From the NCBI GenBank assembly GCA_016202645.1, contig JACQOF010000074.1:1-43827 (forward strand): a DNA stretch of 43,827 nucleotides. The letters run 5' to 3'. This document shows positions 1 to 9,100 of this stretch, in pieces. The notes beneath the pieces were generated by a model. It worked only from the letters and a program-made list of their open reading frames with translations, was not told the DNA's origin and did no database searches. A program made the translations under genes and the position numbers. The DNA is from a bacterium (GTDB lineage Bacteria > Lindowbacteria > 2-12-FULL-62-27). Positions within the stretch are counted from its first letter, which is position 1; each line of letters starts with the position of its first letter.

Positions 1-2
1 GA

Positions 3-1412
3 CAGGGCTGGACGATGGTGGGGCCGAACAAATCCGTACCGGCGGGGTGGAATTTAAAGAGCACGAGCGGGGGTCTGTCGACTGCCCCGAAGGTATATGT
101 CTGGAACGACGTGACGGACGTCTATGACGAGTCGACCGGCGACGCCGTGCGCGGACTTGCCTACTGGGTCAAGGATGCAACGGGCGGCCGGGTGTTCGTG
201 CCGTCGGACGGGTTCGGGTCCGCGTCCGAGACCGTTCAAGTCCGTCTGAAAACCGGCTGGAACCAGATCGCCAGCGGCCAGTATTTCTTCGTGAGCTGGG
301 ACTCGAGCGTGGTCTTCGACACCTCAAGCCAAAATGACACGGCCCTTCCGGCGTCCGAGCGCCTGACCGCCGAGCAGGCCGGCGCGTCGAATGTCCTTCA
401 GAATAAAGTCTACTGGTACACGGGTTCCAACTACGTCTACGGCCCCGCGAGCGAGACGTTCAGTCTGACAACTCTGCAACTGAAACCGATGGTCGGATTC
501 TGGCTCAACGTCACGACGGCCTGCACGATGTACGTTTACCCAAATCCCGCGGCGGCCGAAACTCATGCCACGGAAATCCTGACGCAATCCGCGAAATACT
601 CGAGCCTGGCTGCCGGCTACAAGCAGACCGGCCAAACCGGCAATGAGCAGAACTGGGCCGTCCAGCTTGTGGCGTCTTCGGGCGGCGTGACCGACTGGCA
701 GAATTACGTCGGCGTGAAACCGACGCTCGCCGAGCGCCGCGCCGCCGGCGCCTTGGAGGCTCCGGGCCTGGCGTCGGGTTATCTCACATTGGCCGTTCGG
801 CCCTCTCTAGGATCTGTATCCAGCAACGCGCAACCAGCATCCAGCACCGACGCCTGGATGGCGGCCAGCTACGCCGACCCGCAGTCCCCGGGCCACGCAT
901 GGGACGTCGTCCTCTCGACGGACCTCGGCGCCGCAACCCTGACGTGGGACAACGTCGACAACCTGCCGTCTGCCTACGAGGCGTATCTGATCGGCGCCCC
1001 GGGCGGCGCCGTGAATTTGCGAAATTCCGCCTCTCTCCCTTTCTCCCTTTCTCCCTCTCTCCCTGTCTCCCTGACCCTGGCCATCGGCTCCCCCGAATTC
1101 GTCGCCCCCTTCATCGCCGCGCCGCTCTCGAAGGAAAATACCTTCATCTACCCCAACCCCGGCCCGGACGACGCGACCGGGAACATGACCTTCAAGTACA
1201 ACCTCCCATCCGCCGCGGACGTCAGCCTGAAAATTTTCGACATGGGCGGCAAGCTCGTAAAGGAAATGAAAGGCTCCGGCATCGCGGGGTCGAACACCCT
1301 CACGTGGGACACCACGAACAAGCACGGCCAGCGCCTTGGGTCGGGCGTGTACATCTACAAGCTCGAGTCTGGCGGGACGACGCTGGTGGACAAGCTTGCC
1401 ATCGTGCGCTGA
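3..1412 (+). CDS. Secreted surface protein with FlgD/T9SS-like C-terminal sorting domain (5' partial)
   Basis: The reading frame is open to the left edge: the codons just before the first ATG (position 15) read QGWT, matching DKWTM in the homologous protein at 11147-14677, so the true start lies outside the window. The visible part has repeated beta-rich modules with the GWN motif (KTGWNQIASG) and aromatic-rich stretches. The last 90 residues (from NTFIYPNPGP to VDKLAIVR) form an FlgD-Ig/T9SS type A-like domain with the typical YPNP start, the SGVYIYKLESG turn and a basic end. Such domains direct export and surface attachment in T9SS bacteria; no T9SS component is visible here. Two short-word arrays lie inside the coding sequence (815-848 and 1029-1078). 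The last ~270 bp and the downstream repeat are nearly the same as at 14400-14840, a sign of duplication. Function beyond surface exposure is unknown. Confidence 0.85.
   Translation, partial: QGWTMVGPNKSVPAGWNLKSTSGGLSTAPKVYVWNDVTDVYDESTGDAVRGLAYWVKDATGGRVFVPSDGFGSASETVQVRLKTGWNQIASGQYFFVSWDSSVVFDTSSQNDTALPASERLTAEQAGASNVLQNKVYWYTGSNYVYGPASETFSLTTLQLKPMVGFWLNVTTACTMYVYPNPAAAETHATEILTQSAKYSSLAAGYKQTGQTGNEQNWAVQLVASSGGVTDWQNYVGVKPTLAERRAAGALEAPGLASGYLTLAVRPSLGSVSSNAQPASSTDAWMAASYADPQSPGHAWDVVLSTDLGAATLTWDNVDNLPSAYEAYLIGAPGGAVNLRNSASLPFSLSPSLPVSLTLAIGSPEFVAPFIAAPLSKENTFIYPNPGPDDATGNMTFKYNLPSAADVSLKIFDMGGKLVKEMKGSGIAGSNTLTWDTTNKHGQRLGSGVYIYKLESGGTTLVDKLAIVR
815..848 (+). repeat. In-CDS word array, 7-bp period
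   Basis: Consecutive 7-mers ATCCAGC, AACGCGC, AACCAGC, ATCCAGC encode the linker SSNAQPASST. The homologous linker of the protein at 11147-14677 carries an unrelated 8-bp word array (14065-14102). Confidence 0.6.
1029..1078 (+). repeat. In-CDS CT-rich word array, 8-bp period
   Basis: 8-mers of the form CTCCCTnT (n = T, T, C, G) end in CTCCCTGA and encode alternating Leu/Ser/Pro residues just before the sorting domain. On the other strand the word is AAAGGGAG with variants AGAGGGAG and ACAGGGAG. A second copy with a different word order is at 14299-14341. Confidence 0.75.
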
Positions 1413-1640
1413 GAATCAGTTGACAATTTCTCATTGGTGCAATGACAGATTGGTGCGATGCTCGCGGGGCCTGATCAATGGTCATTTCATCATTGCACCA
1501 ATGAGGAACGGTCAACGGATTCAGAAGCGTGCTGAATCGGTTGAAAATTGTTCATTGGTGCAATGACAGATTGGTGCAATGCTCGCGAGGCCCTGATCAA
1601 TGGTCATTTCATCATTGCACCAATGAGGAATGGACAACGG
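1413..1640. repeat. Family A inverted repeat array (two units)
   Basis: Two ~115-bp units follow the stop codon directly. Each has a left arm with ATTGGTGCAATGA words, a short variable core (ctcgcggggcctga or similar) and a right arm carrying the inverted words (TCATTGCACCAATG). A second variable spacer (agaagcgtgctgaatc) separates units. Related copies are at 2035-2254, 5722-5946, 14678-14841 and 17771-17879. Confidence 0.85.
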
Positions 1641-1663
1641 AATAAGGAAAAGCATACTCGTAC

Positions 1664-2026
1664 ATGAAAGGCGATGATTTGTCAGACCGATTTGTAGAGT
1701 TTGGCGATGCGGTGCTGACAGTAGTAGAAGGTCTGCCGGAGACAAAAACGGGCCGGCATATTGGCGAACAGCTCATGCGGTCCGGCACGTCCTGCGGCGC
1801 GAATTACGAGGAGGGCCGTGGCGCGGAATCGCGCGGGGACTTTGTTCATAAGCTGGGAGTAACCCACAAGGAACTTCGAGAGAGCCGCTTTTGGTTGAGG
1901 CTTATCCTCAAGCGAAAAATAACGAGAAACGGCGCGGTGGATGTGCTGGAGGAATGCGAGGAATTGTGCGCCATCATCGGGAAAAGCATAGCAACAGCAA
2001 GAACGAGAAAGAGGAGTGATTTGTAA
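1664..2026 (+). CDS. Four-helix bundle protein (23S-IVP/Avd-like family)
   Basis: This 120-residue protein has the signature of the TIGR02436 four-helix bundle family: a GRHIGEQLMRSGTSCGANYE segment, the EEGRGAES acidic motif, then HKLGVTHKELRESRFWL. Family members include proteins encoded in 23S rRNA intervening sequences and, more distantly, Avd, the pentameric accessory protein of diversity-generating retroelements that binds the reverse transcriptase and nucleic acid. It is small and charged and has no signal peptide, so it is probably cytoplasmic. An AAGGAAAAG stretch lies ~13 nt before the ATG. The gene sits between two family A repeat arrays (1413-1640 and 2035-2254) and is an isolated cistron between surface-protein genes. 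A paralogue at 10507-10875 is flanked by a different array family. No reverse transcriptase or rRNA gene is nearby, so its molecular role here is not known. Confidence 0.9.
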   Translation: MKGDDLSDRFVEFGDAVLTVVEGLPETKTGRHIGEQLMRSGTSCGANYEEGRGAESRGDFVHKLGVTHKELRESRFWLRLILKRKITRNGAVDVLEECEELCAIIGKSIATARTRKRSDL

Positions 2027-2034
2027 CGAGTGTT

Positions 2035-2254
2035 GGGCAATGGTCATTTCATCATTGCACCAATGAGGAATGGTCAACGGATTCCCCGGCGTCGGTTGAA
2101 AATTGCCCGTTGGTGCAATGACAGATTGGTGCAATGGTCGGGAGGCCCTGAATAATGGTCATTTCATCATTGCACCAATGAGGAATGGTCAACGGATTCC
2201 CCGGCGTCGGTTGAAAATTGCCCGTTGGTGCAATGACAGATTGGTGCAATGGTC
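2035..2254. repeat. Family A inverted repeat array (two near-identical tandem units)
   Basis: The unit starting at 2041 recurs at 2156, a 115-bp period, with almost no difference. The spacers here read ccccggcgtcg and gtcgggaggccctga, unlike those of the copy at 1413-1640. Confidence 0.85.
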
Positions 2255-2265
2255 AAAAATAGCAC

Positions 2266-2388
2266 ATAGCCTGTTTCCCCGTTTCACGGGATAAATGGTT
2301 TACACGTTTCGCCTGTTTTTTGACATGGCCGCCGATCCGCGCGGCTCACGGGGCTTGATGGACGCCCCATAGATGGGTTGATGCAAAA
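2266..2388 (+). promoter_or_regulatory. Conserved 5' leader of S74 fibre gene, copy 1
   Basis: About 120 bp is alignable with 5953-6080, ahead of the paralogous gene. Shared parts are a CCCG-TTTCA-CGGG hairpin, ataaatggtttaca, a GC hairpin (here GCCGC/GCGGC), and GGGGC...GCCCC followed by atagatggg. The GC hairpin is built from partly different bases in the two copies. It does not match any riboswitch consensus I know; a structured mRNA leader is inferred. Confidence 0.45.
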
Positions 2389-2393
2389 TCGCT

Positions 2394-2467
2394 TTTGGCT
2401 GTTGGCTGTTTGCTGTTGGCTTACTTCTGTAGGCCATCAGCCAATAGCCAACAGCCATCAGCAAACC
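2394..2467. repeat. Family B word array, 7-bp period, inverted arms
   Basis: The left arm is TTGGCTG, TTGGCTG, TTTGCTG, TTGGCT; a 10-nt core (tacttctgta) follows; the right arm is CAGCCAA, TAGCCAA, CAGCCAT, CAGCAAA. It ends six bases before the Shine-Dalgarno GGGAGG of the gene at 2489. Confidence 0.8.
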
Positions 2468-2488
2468 AAATAGGGAGGAATACCCGCC

Positions 2489-5400
2489 ATGACCCGATTT
2501 CTGACCGGCGCTCTGCGCCTGATATTCGCTGTTCTTCTGTTCAGCCAATGGCCAATAGCCAACAGCCAATGGCAAACCAGAGCGGAAGCGGCCGAGCCCA
2601 ACAAATACATCTCCTTCCAAGGGCAACTGAGCGACTCGACCGGTGCGCGGATCAACGGGAATGTTTCCGCGACGTTCAAGCTCTGGAGCGTGCCGACGGG
2701 CGGGACGGCGCTGTGGACGGAGGCGCAGACCATGGCGGCGGACAACGGCGTGACGAGCGCGACCCTCGGATCGGTGACGGGGCTGACCCTGCCGTTTGAC
2801 ACGCAGTACTGGCTGGGCGTGACGGTCGGATCGGACGCGGAGATGAGCCCGCGGATCAGGCTGGCGGCGGCGCCGTACGCGTTTACGGCGTACAGCCTCA
2901 CGGACAGCGCGCTGGCGCGGGGGACGTTGAAGGTGGCGGGTGCGGCGACGTTTTCCGATTCATTGATCGTGTCGGACACTGTCTTGTTCGTGAACAAGCA
3001 GACGGGCCGAGTCGCCACCGGCACATCGTCTCCGACGACGGCTCAATTGCATGTGGAGGGCCAGATTTATCTCCGAAGCAATGGCGGCGCGCAGATGACG
3101 ATTCTGAACTTGGACGCAACGGCCGGTTCCGCCGGCGCGGCGAGGGTTACGCTGGTTCCGCAAAATGCGGCAACCCAGCAGGACATTTGGGGAATTGACG
3201 GAGCGATAAGTCTTCGCACGGGCGGCGTCCCGGGTGTGGTGAGCGCGAGTGAACGCATCCGCATTTCATCCGCCGGCGCGGTTGGCGTCGGAACCGCCGC
3301 CCCAACCGACAGTCTTCACGTCGGCGGCCGCATCCTGATGGACACGAACACCCAGACGGCCGCGTCGGACGGCGCGATCCGGTGGTCAGGATCGGATTTC
3401 GAGGGGCGAAAAGCCGGATCGTGGGTGTCGCTCACGTCGGTGGGGACAGTGTCGCCAAGTTCCCTCTCGTCGGCCATTACGTCCGACAGCATCGCGGCGG
3501 ACGCGGTGACGTCGGCCAAGATCCTGGACGGCACGATAGCGAATGCGGATCTGGCCTCCGGGAGCTTTCCGAGCGTCACGGGCGTCGGTACGCTTGGGAC
3601 ATTGACCGTCTCCGGTACATCCGCCTTTTCCGATTCGGTGGTCGTGTCAGACACGGTTTTGGTCGTCAACAAACAATCGGGCAAGGTCGGTGTCGGCACA
3701 GCGGGGCCGGCCGGCTCCCTCCATGTCAAAGGCTCCAATACGTTATGGACAAACCCGCATGTTGAGATCGAGCATACAACAAGTGGTTCGTCCAAGATCA
3801 TGCAATCGTCTTCTGGACTTCTATTTCGGAATTTCAATCCAACGGGCACGAATGTGGCGTTTGATTTCAGGGACCCCACGCTCGACCTGTCGACGCTGAC
3901 AATCCTTGCCAATCGCAACGTCGGTGTTGCAACGGGGGCTCCGGCAGATAGTCTGCACGTGAACGGTACGTTGCGGGTCGAGGACACGATGGTGGTCGGC
4001 GACACGTGGTTGGTGGTGGACAAGAGCGGCCGGGTGGGGGTTGGGACGACGAGTCCGGCATATCCCCTTCATGTGAGCGGCGGCAACAGCCAGGTCCGAT
4101 TTGGTTCAAGCAATGCGGACGAGGGCGGGTATCTCATCAGCACCACGAACAACCAGGCTCTCGTGACGGGCGGCGGTTCGTGGAATGGAACAAACTGGAT
4201 CGCCAAATCGACCGAGTTTGGGTATATGGGAACCCAGAACGGTTCTGTGGTTTTCCAAGGCAACGACGGCCTGACGCCGGGCTCGTCCTTTACCCCCAAG
4301 TCCCTCATGCGAGTTGACGTCAACGGCAACGTCGGCATCCGCACGAGCGCGGCAACCCCCGCCGACAGCCTGCAGGTGGCCGGCCGGATTCTGATGGACA
4401 CCGTGACCGGCACGGGCGGCGCAGATGGCGCGATTCGGTGGTCAGGATCGGATTTCGAGGGGCGCAAGGCCGGGTCGTGGGTGTCGCTCACGGCGGGCGG
4501 TATTGGGGGCGACTCTTGGACGATCAACCATGCCACGAACGTGATCTCCAGCGCCAATAGCGGTAAAGTCTCGCTCGGATCGCTGACCGTTTCCGGCGTC
4601 TCCAGCTTCTCCGACTCGCTCATCGTGTCGGACACGGTATTGGTGGTCAACAAACAGAGCGGCAACGTCGGCGTGGGGACGGCTTCGCCAGCGTTTCCGC
4701 TGTCGTTTCCCAACACGCTTGGCGACAAGATCGCGCTCTACGGCGCGTCGGGCAACAATTTCGGGCTGGGCGTCCAGAGTTTCCTCATGCAGATCCACAC
4801 CTCCGGCAGTAACGAGGACATCGGATTCGGCTACGGGCAGAGCGGAAGTTTCTCGGAAGTCATGCGCATCAAAGGCACGGGCAACGTCGGCATCGCGACG
4901 GCCGCTCCGGCCGACAGCCTCACCGTGAACGGGTCCCTCACGGCCGACTCGCCGACCCTGGTGGTTCATTCCGGCAACAACCGGATCGGCGTCCGCACGG
5001 ACAATCCGCGCGCGCCGGTGGAAATTAAAAACGGCGTGCTGGGCTGGCAGGATCATATCCTTTTGAGCGGCTCCAGCGCCGGCACCGCATACTGGATCGG
5101 GCGGAACGACGACGAGGACGGAACCGCCGAGCCGACGGACCGGCTGGCCTTCGGCACCGGTACCACGGCCGGGACAAACGCAGCCATGCATATCTCCTCC
5201 AACGGCAACATCTCCATCGGCGACACCCCCGCCCCCGAGAAACTGGCCGTATTTGGATCGATGATGGTCGATTCGCCGACATTTTACGTCGACGCGGTGA
5301 ACAATCGGGTCGGCATCGGCACCTCCGCGCCCGACACGACCTTTTCCGTCAACGGCGAAGCCTCCAAAGCCGGCGGCGGGACGTGGAACACGTTTTCCGA

Positions 5401-5710
5401 CGGGCGGCTCAAGGACATCAACGGTGAATTCACGGCGGGCGCGGAGGAACTCATGAAGCTCCGCCCCATCCGCTACCGCTACAAGCGGGACAATCCGGCG
5501 GGCATCCGCGAGCACGCCGAGCATGTCGGTTTGGTGGCGCAGGAAGTCCAGTCGGCGATCCCGGAAGCGGTCTACGCGAACAACCAGGGATACCTCATGC
5601 TCAAAAGCGATCCGATCATATGGGCGATGCTGAACGCGATCAAGCAGCAGCAGGCGGAGATCGCGACCCTTCGCGCGGAAATGGAAGTTCTGAGGGGAGC
5701 GGCGCGTTAG
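2489..5710 (+). CDS. Exported tail-fibre-like repeat protein with C-terminal S74 chaperone domain
   Basis: This is a 1073-residue protein. The start is fixed by GGGAGGAA at 2473-2480, 8 nt before the ATG. A signal peptide (hydrophobic LIFAVLLF, likely cleavage near AEA/AEP at residue ~34) precedes ISFQGQLSDSTG, a domain common at the N-terminus of such surface proteins. The body is made of recurring cassettes: VGVGTASP-like beta turns with DSLHVNG, VVSDTVLVVNKQSG, and WSGSDFEGRKAGSWVSL. The last ~110 residues (FSDGRLKDI..., VGLVAQEVQSAIPEAV, then a coiled coil) are a Peptidase_S74 intramolecular chaperone, which drives trimerisation of fibre proteins and often cleaves itself at the Ser of SD-x-RLK; that Ser and Lys are present. 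A trimeric cell-surface fibre is likely. Its closest relative is the next gene; they share near-identical blocks. The signal peptide contains family B repeat words (2542-2579). Confidence 0.88.
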   Translation: MTRFLTGALRLIFAVLLFSQWPIANSQWQTRAEAAEPNKYISFQGQLSDSTGARINGNVSATFKLWSVPTGGTALWTEAQTMAADNGVTSATLGSVTGLTLPFDTQYWLGVTVGSDAEMSPRIRLAAAPYAFTAYSLTDSALARGTLKVAGAATFSDSLIVSDTVLFVNKQTGRVATGTSSPTTAQLHVEGQIYLRSNGGAQMTILNLDATAGSAGAARVTLVPQNAATQQDIWGIDGAISLRTGGVPGVVSASERIRISSAGAVGVGTAAPTDSLHVGGRILMDTNTQTAASDGAIRWSGSDFEGRKAGSWVSLTSVGTVSPSSLSSAITSDSIAADAVTSAKILDGTIANADLASGSFPSVTGVGTLGTLTVSGTSAFSDSVVVSDTVLVVNKQSGKVGVGTAGPAGSLHVKGSNTLWTNPHVEIEHTTSGSSKIMQSSSGLLFRNFNPTGTNVAFDFRDPTLDLSTLTILANRNVGVATGAPADSLHVNGTLRVEDTMVVGDTWLVVDKSGRVGVGTTSPAYPLHVSGGNSQVRFGSSNADEGGYLISTTNNQALVTGGGSWNGTNWIAKSTEFGYMGTQNGSVVFQGNDGLTPGSSFTPKSLMRVDVNGNVGIRTSAATPADSLQVAGRILMDTVTGTGGADGAIRWSGSDFEGRKAGSWVSLTAGGIGGDSWTINHATNVISSANSGKVSLGSLTVSGVSSFSDSLIVSDTVLVVNKQSGNVGVGTASPAFPLSFPNTLGDKIALYGASGNNFGLGVQSFLMQIHTSGSNEDIGFGYGQSGSFSEVMRIKGTGNVGIATAAPADSLTVNGSLTADSPTLVVHSGNNRIGVRTDNPRAPVEIKNGVLGWQDHILLSGSSAGTAYWIGRNDDEDGTAEPTDRLAFGTGTTAGTNAAMHISSNGNISIGDTPAPEKLAVFGSMMVDSPTFYVDAVNNRVGIGTSAPDTTFSVNGEASKAGGGTWNTFSDGRLKDINGEFTAGAEELMKLRPIRYRYKRDNPAGIREHAEHVGLVAQEVQSAIPEAVYANNQGYLMLKSDPIIWAMLNAIKQQQAEIATLRAEMEVLRGAAR
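2542..2579 (+). repeat. Family B words inside the signal peptide coding sequence, copy 1
   Basis: CAGCCAA, TGGCCAA, TAGCCAA, CAGCCAA, TGGCAAA follow each other without gaps and encode QWPIANSQWQ at the end of the signal peptide. They are the same 7-mers as the right arm of the array 75 bp upstream. Confidence 0.8.
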
Positions 5711-5721
5711 ACAATAATTGA

Positions 5722-5946
5722 GCAATGGTCATTTCATCATTGCACCAATGAGGAAATGGTCAACGGATTCCGCGGCATCGGTTGAAAATTGTTCATTGGT
5801 GCAATGACAGATTGGTGCAATGGTCAGGAGGCTCTGATCAATGGTCATTTCATCATTGCACCAATGAGGAATGGTCAACGGATTCAGAAGCGGGTCGAAA
5901 CGGTTGAAAATTGCTCATTGGTGCAATGACAGATTGGTGCAATGGT
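5722..5946. repeat. Family A inverted repeat array (two units)
   Basis: Two units with a 116-bp period (5726 and 5842) begin 12 bp after the stop of the fibre gene. Spacers differ (cgcggcatcgg; agaagcgggtcgaaacgg; gtcaggaggctctga), while the hairpin arms are almost unchanged. Confidence 0.85.
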
Positions 5947-5952
5947 CAAGAA

Positions 5953-6080
5953 TAGCAAATGGCGTGTTTCCCCGTCTCACGGGATAAATGGTTTACAGGT
6001 TTCAGATGTTCTTTACCATGGCTGCGGCGATCCGCGGCTCACGGGGCATTGAAGGACGCCCCATAGATGGGTGGTTGAAA
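5953..6080 (+). promoter_or_regulatory. Conserved 5' leader of S74 fibre gene, copy 2
   Basis: It is homologous to 2266-2388: CCCG-TCTCA-CGGG hairpin, ataaatggtttaca, a GCGG-CGAT-CCGC hairpin, GGGGC...GCCCC, atagatggg. The 465-bp gap 5711-6175 therefore holds a repeat array, this leader and a word array, in that order, exactly as in the 2027-2488 gap. Confidence 0.45.
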
Positions 6081-6083
6081 TTC

Positions 6084-6158
6084 GCTATTGGCTGATTGGC
6101 TAATAGCTAACGGCTAATAGCTAACAGCAAACAGCTATTAGCCAACAGCAAATAAACC
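6084..6158. repeat. Family B word array, copy 2
   Basis: Words built on TTGGCTn and nAGCTAA, with CTATTGG, CTGATTGG, CTAATAGCTAA and, on the right, CTATTAG, CCAACAG, form an imperfect inverted array. It ends just before the Shine-Dalgarno GGGAGG of the gene at 6176. Confidence 0.75.
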
Positions 6159-6175
6159 AGGGAGGTCTTCCCGCC

Positions 6176-9100
6176 ATGACTCGATTCGCTGAAGGTATTT
6201 CCCGACTTGTTGTCGCTTTTCTCATGTTTGGCCTATGGCCAATAGCCAACAGCCAATGGCAAACAGTAGTGGAAGCGGCCGAGCCCAACAAATACATTTC
6301 GTTCCAAGGACAGCTGAGCGACTCGACCGGGGCGCGGATCAACGGGAATGTTTCCGCGACGTTCAAGCTCTGGAGCGTGCCGGCCGGCGGGACGGCGCTG
6401 TGGACGGAGGCGCAGACTCTGGCGGCGGACAACGGCATCACAAGCGCGACGCTCGGATCGGTGACGGGGCTGACGTTGCCGTTTGACACGCAGTACTGGC
6501 TGGGCGTCACGGTGGGAACGGACGCGGAGATGAGCCCGCGGATCAGGCTGGCGGCGTCGCCGTACGCGTTTACGGCGTACAGTCTGACGGACAGCGCGCT
6601 GGCGCGGGGGACGTTGACGGTGGCGGATACGGCGGTAATCAACGGATGGGTCGGCATCGGCACGGCGAGTCCCGCCGCCCGGTTGGACGTGGCGGGTGGT
6701 TCCTCCGTCGGCGGCGAAGCCGCCCTGATCGGGGGCCCGCTGGGGGTGGGGAAAGGCGGCGTCGTTGGCGGACGGCTGAGTTTGTTCAGCACCACAGGTC
6801 GCCAATTAACGCTGGAGATGTCCGATACCAATGACGCGGTTATCTCAAATAGCTTTGGCAAAATTCGGGTCACGCCGGTCACGGACTTCATCGTTTCGGA
6901 CACGCTGTTGGTCGTGAACAAGCAGAACGGCAGGGTCGGCATCGGCACGGCCAGTCCTGCTCAGAATCTGGATGTGGCCGGCACCGTGCAGGCCACGGCG
7001 TTTGTGGGGGATGGATCGGGACTAACGGGCCTATCGACGAGCGCCGCTCCGGACACGGACTGGACCGTCGACGGCTCGGGGAATGTGTACAGAACCACGG
7101 GAAACGTCGGCATCGGGACGGCGTCTCCGTCTGACAGCCTTCATGTGATGGGCAGGATACGAATGGATGGAGGGCCGGATGACCAGATGATTGACTTCAT
7201 CAAAAGCGGCACAATAGGGTCTTCAAGCAGTCCGGACACGTTTAGGATCCACGGCGCCGGTGGTATTCATCTCCGAACCTTTGGCAGTTCTTGGGCTGAC
7301 CGCATGAACATCACAAGCACTGGCAACGTCGGCATCGGGGATACGACACCGGGGGCCAAGTTGCGCGTCGCGGGCGATGTTTCTGTTTCTGATTCGCTGG
7401 TGGTGGGGGACACGCGGTTGGTTGTATTAAAGAGCGGCAACGTCGGCATCGGGACGGCGGCTTCAGCTTATCCATTGGACGTGCAGAACAGCGTCTCCGC
7501 CGGCGCCGCGTGGCCACAGCTTCGCCTCACGAACACTGCGGATTATATCTCAGGCGTTTCACTGGTCCGCAGCAGTGGAGCCGCCGGCGGCGAGTGGGTC
7601 GTTTCCCGGAGCAACAGCGCGGGCGCCGGAGGATCCCAGCCCGATGCATTTACGATTGGAGTGAACGGTGTCGGCAACTACCTCAGCATCACCACTGCCG
7701 GCAATGTCGGAGTAGGAACTCAGAGCCCGGCGAACATACTCTCCGTGGCGGGAAACTCGAATTTCGCAGGCAACGTCGGCATCGGGACGACGGCGCCCGG
7801 GGACAGTCTGCATGTCTCCGGCCGGATTCAAATGGACACGAACGCCGCGACAAGCGCGGCGGACGGCGCGATGCGGTGGTCGGGATCGGATTTCGAGGGG
7901 CGAAAAGGCGGATCGTGGGTGTCGCTCACGTCGGTTGGGACGGTGTCGCCAAGCTCCCTCTCGTCGGCCATTACGTCCGACAGCATCGCGGCGGACGCGG
8001 TGACGTCGGCCAAGATATTGGACGGCACAATCGCGAACGCGGATCTGGCCTCCGGGAGTTTTCCAAGCGTCACGAGCGTCGGCACGCTCGGCTCGCTGAC
8101 CGTCTCCGGCGTCTCCAGTTTTTCAGATTCCCTGATTGTGTCGGACACAGCGTTGGTGGTCAACAAGCAAAGCGGCAAAGTCGGCGTCGGGACCGCGAGT
8201 CCCAACATCGGCAGTTTCACCGGCGTGGAGATTTCGGCCCCCGCTGCCGGCTTGGCGCTGACGTCAACCGACGGCGGCGGCCGGCGGTTCATCATCGGAT
8301 CGACGACGGGCAACGCGGGGCTTTACGTCCGGGACGAAACCGCCGGGTCGTATCGGATGATGCTGGCCGACTCCGGGTCGCTCGGCATCGGAACGATCGG
8401 CCCGGACCGGATGCTGGACGTGCTCGACGCCGGCAACCCGCAGGTGCGTCTCACCCAGGCTGATGCGACGGCTTACGCGGACTTGCACATGAGGAGCACC
8501 GGCGATCTCGTGATAAACGTCGACGGCGTTGCGGATCAACTCGTCCTCGACAATGGCGGCAACGTCGGCATCGGGACGACGAGTCCGGGGGATAGTCTGC
8601 ACGTGAACGGAACATTACGCGTCGAGGACACGATGGTGGTGGGCGACACGTGGCTGGTTGTGGACAAGAGCGCCAAAGTCGGCGTCGGTACCGCGAGTCC
8701 TTCCGAGCAATTGCACGTCAAGGGGACGTCCCATAACAGGCTGAAGGTCGAGGGGGGGACCGGGAGTTCCGTCGGCATGAACATGGTTGAAGGCGCCAAC
8801 AGCTCGTTTGTCCAGGTCGAAAATGGAAACCGGATGGGATTCTATTCCGGCGATCAGACCACGGCCGACATGGTGCTGACCTATGGCGGCAACCTCGGGA
8901 TCGGTACAGGCACCCCGTCTGACAGTCTGCACGTGGTTGGCCGCGCGAGGATTTCCGACACGCTGACCGTCGGGGATTCCTACATCGTGGCAGGCCCGGC
9001 GGGCGTTGGCATCCGGAACCTGAGTCCCTCCGGCATCCTTGACATCAGAACTGGCAACGAGTACGAGCTTCGGTTTTCTGGAAATTTCATCGCCAACATC

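Noticed and set aside
1413-2254. CRISPR array
   Set aside because: Repeats are long inverted pairs with short cores, not 25-40 bp direct repeats with unique spacers of constant length, and no cas gene is present.
2266-6080. Cyclic-di-GMP (GEMM) or cobalamin riboswitch in the fibre leaders
   Set aside because: The conserved cores of these riboswitches are absent; only generic hairpins are shared.
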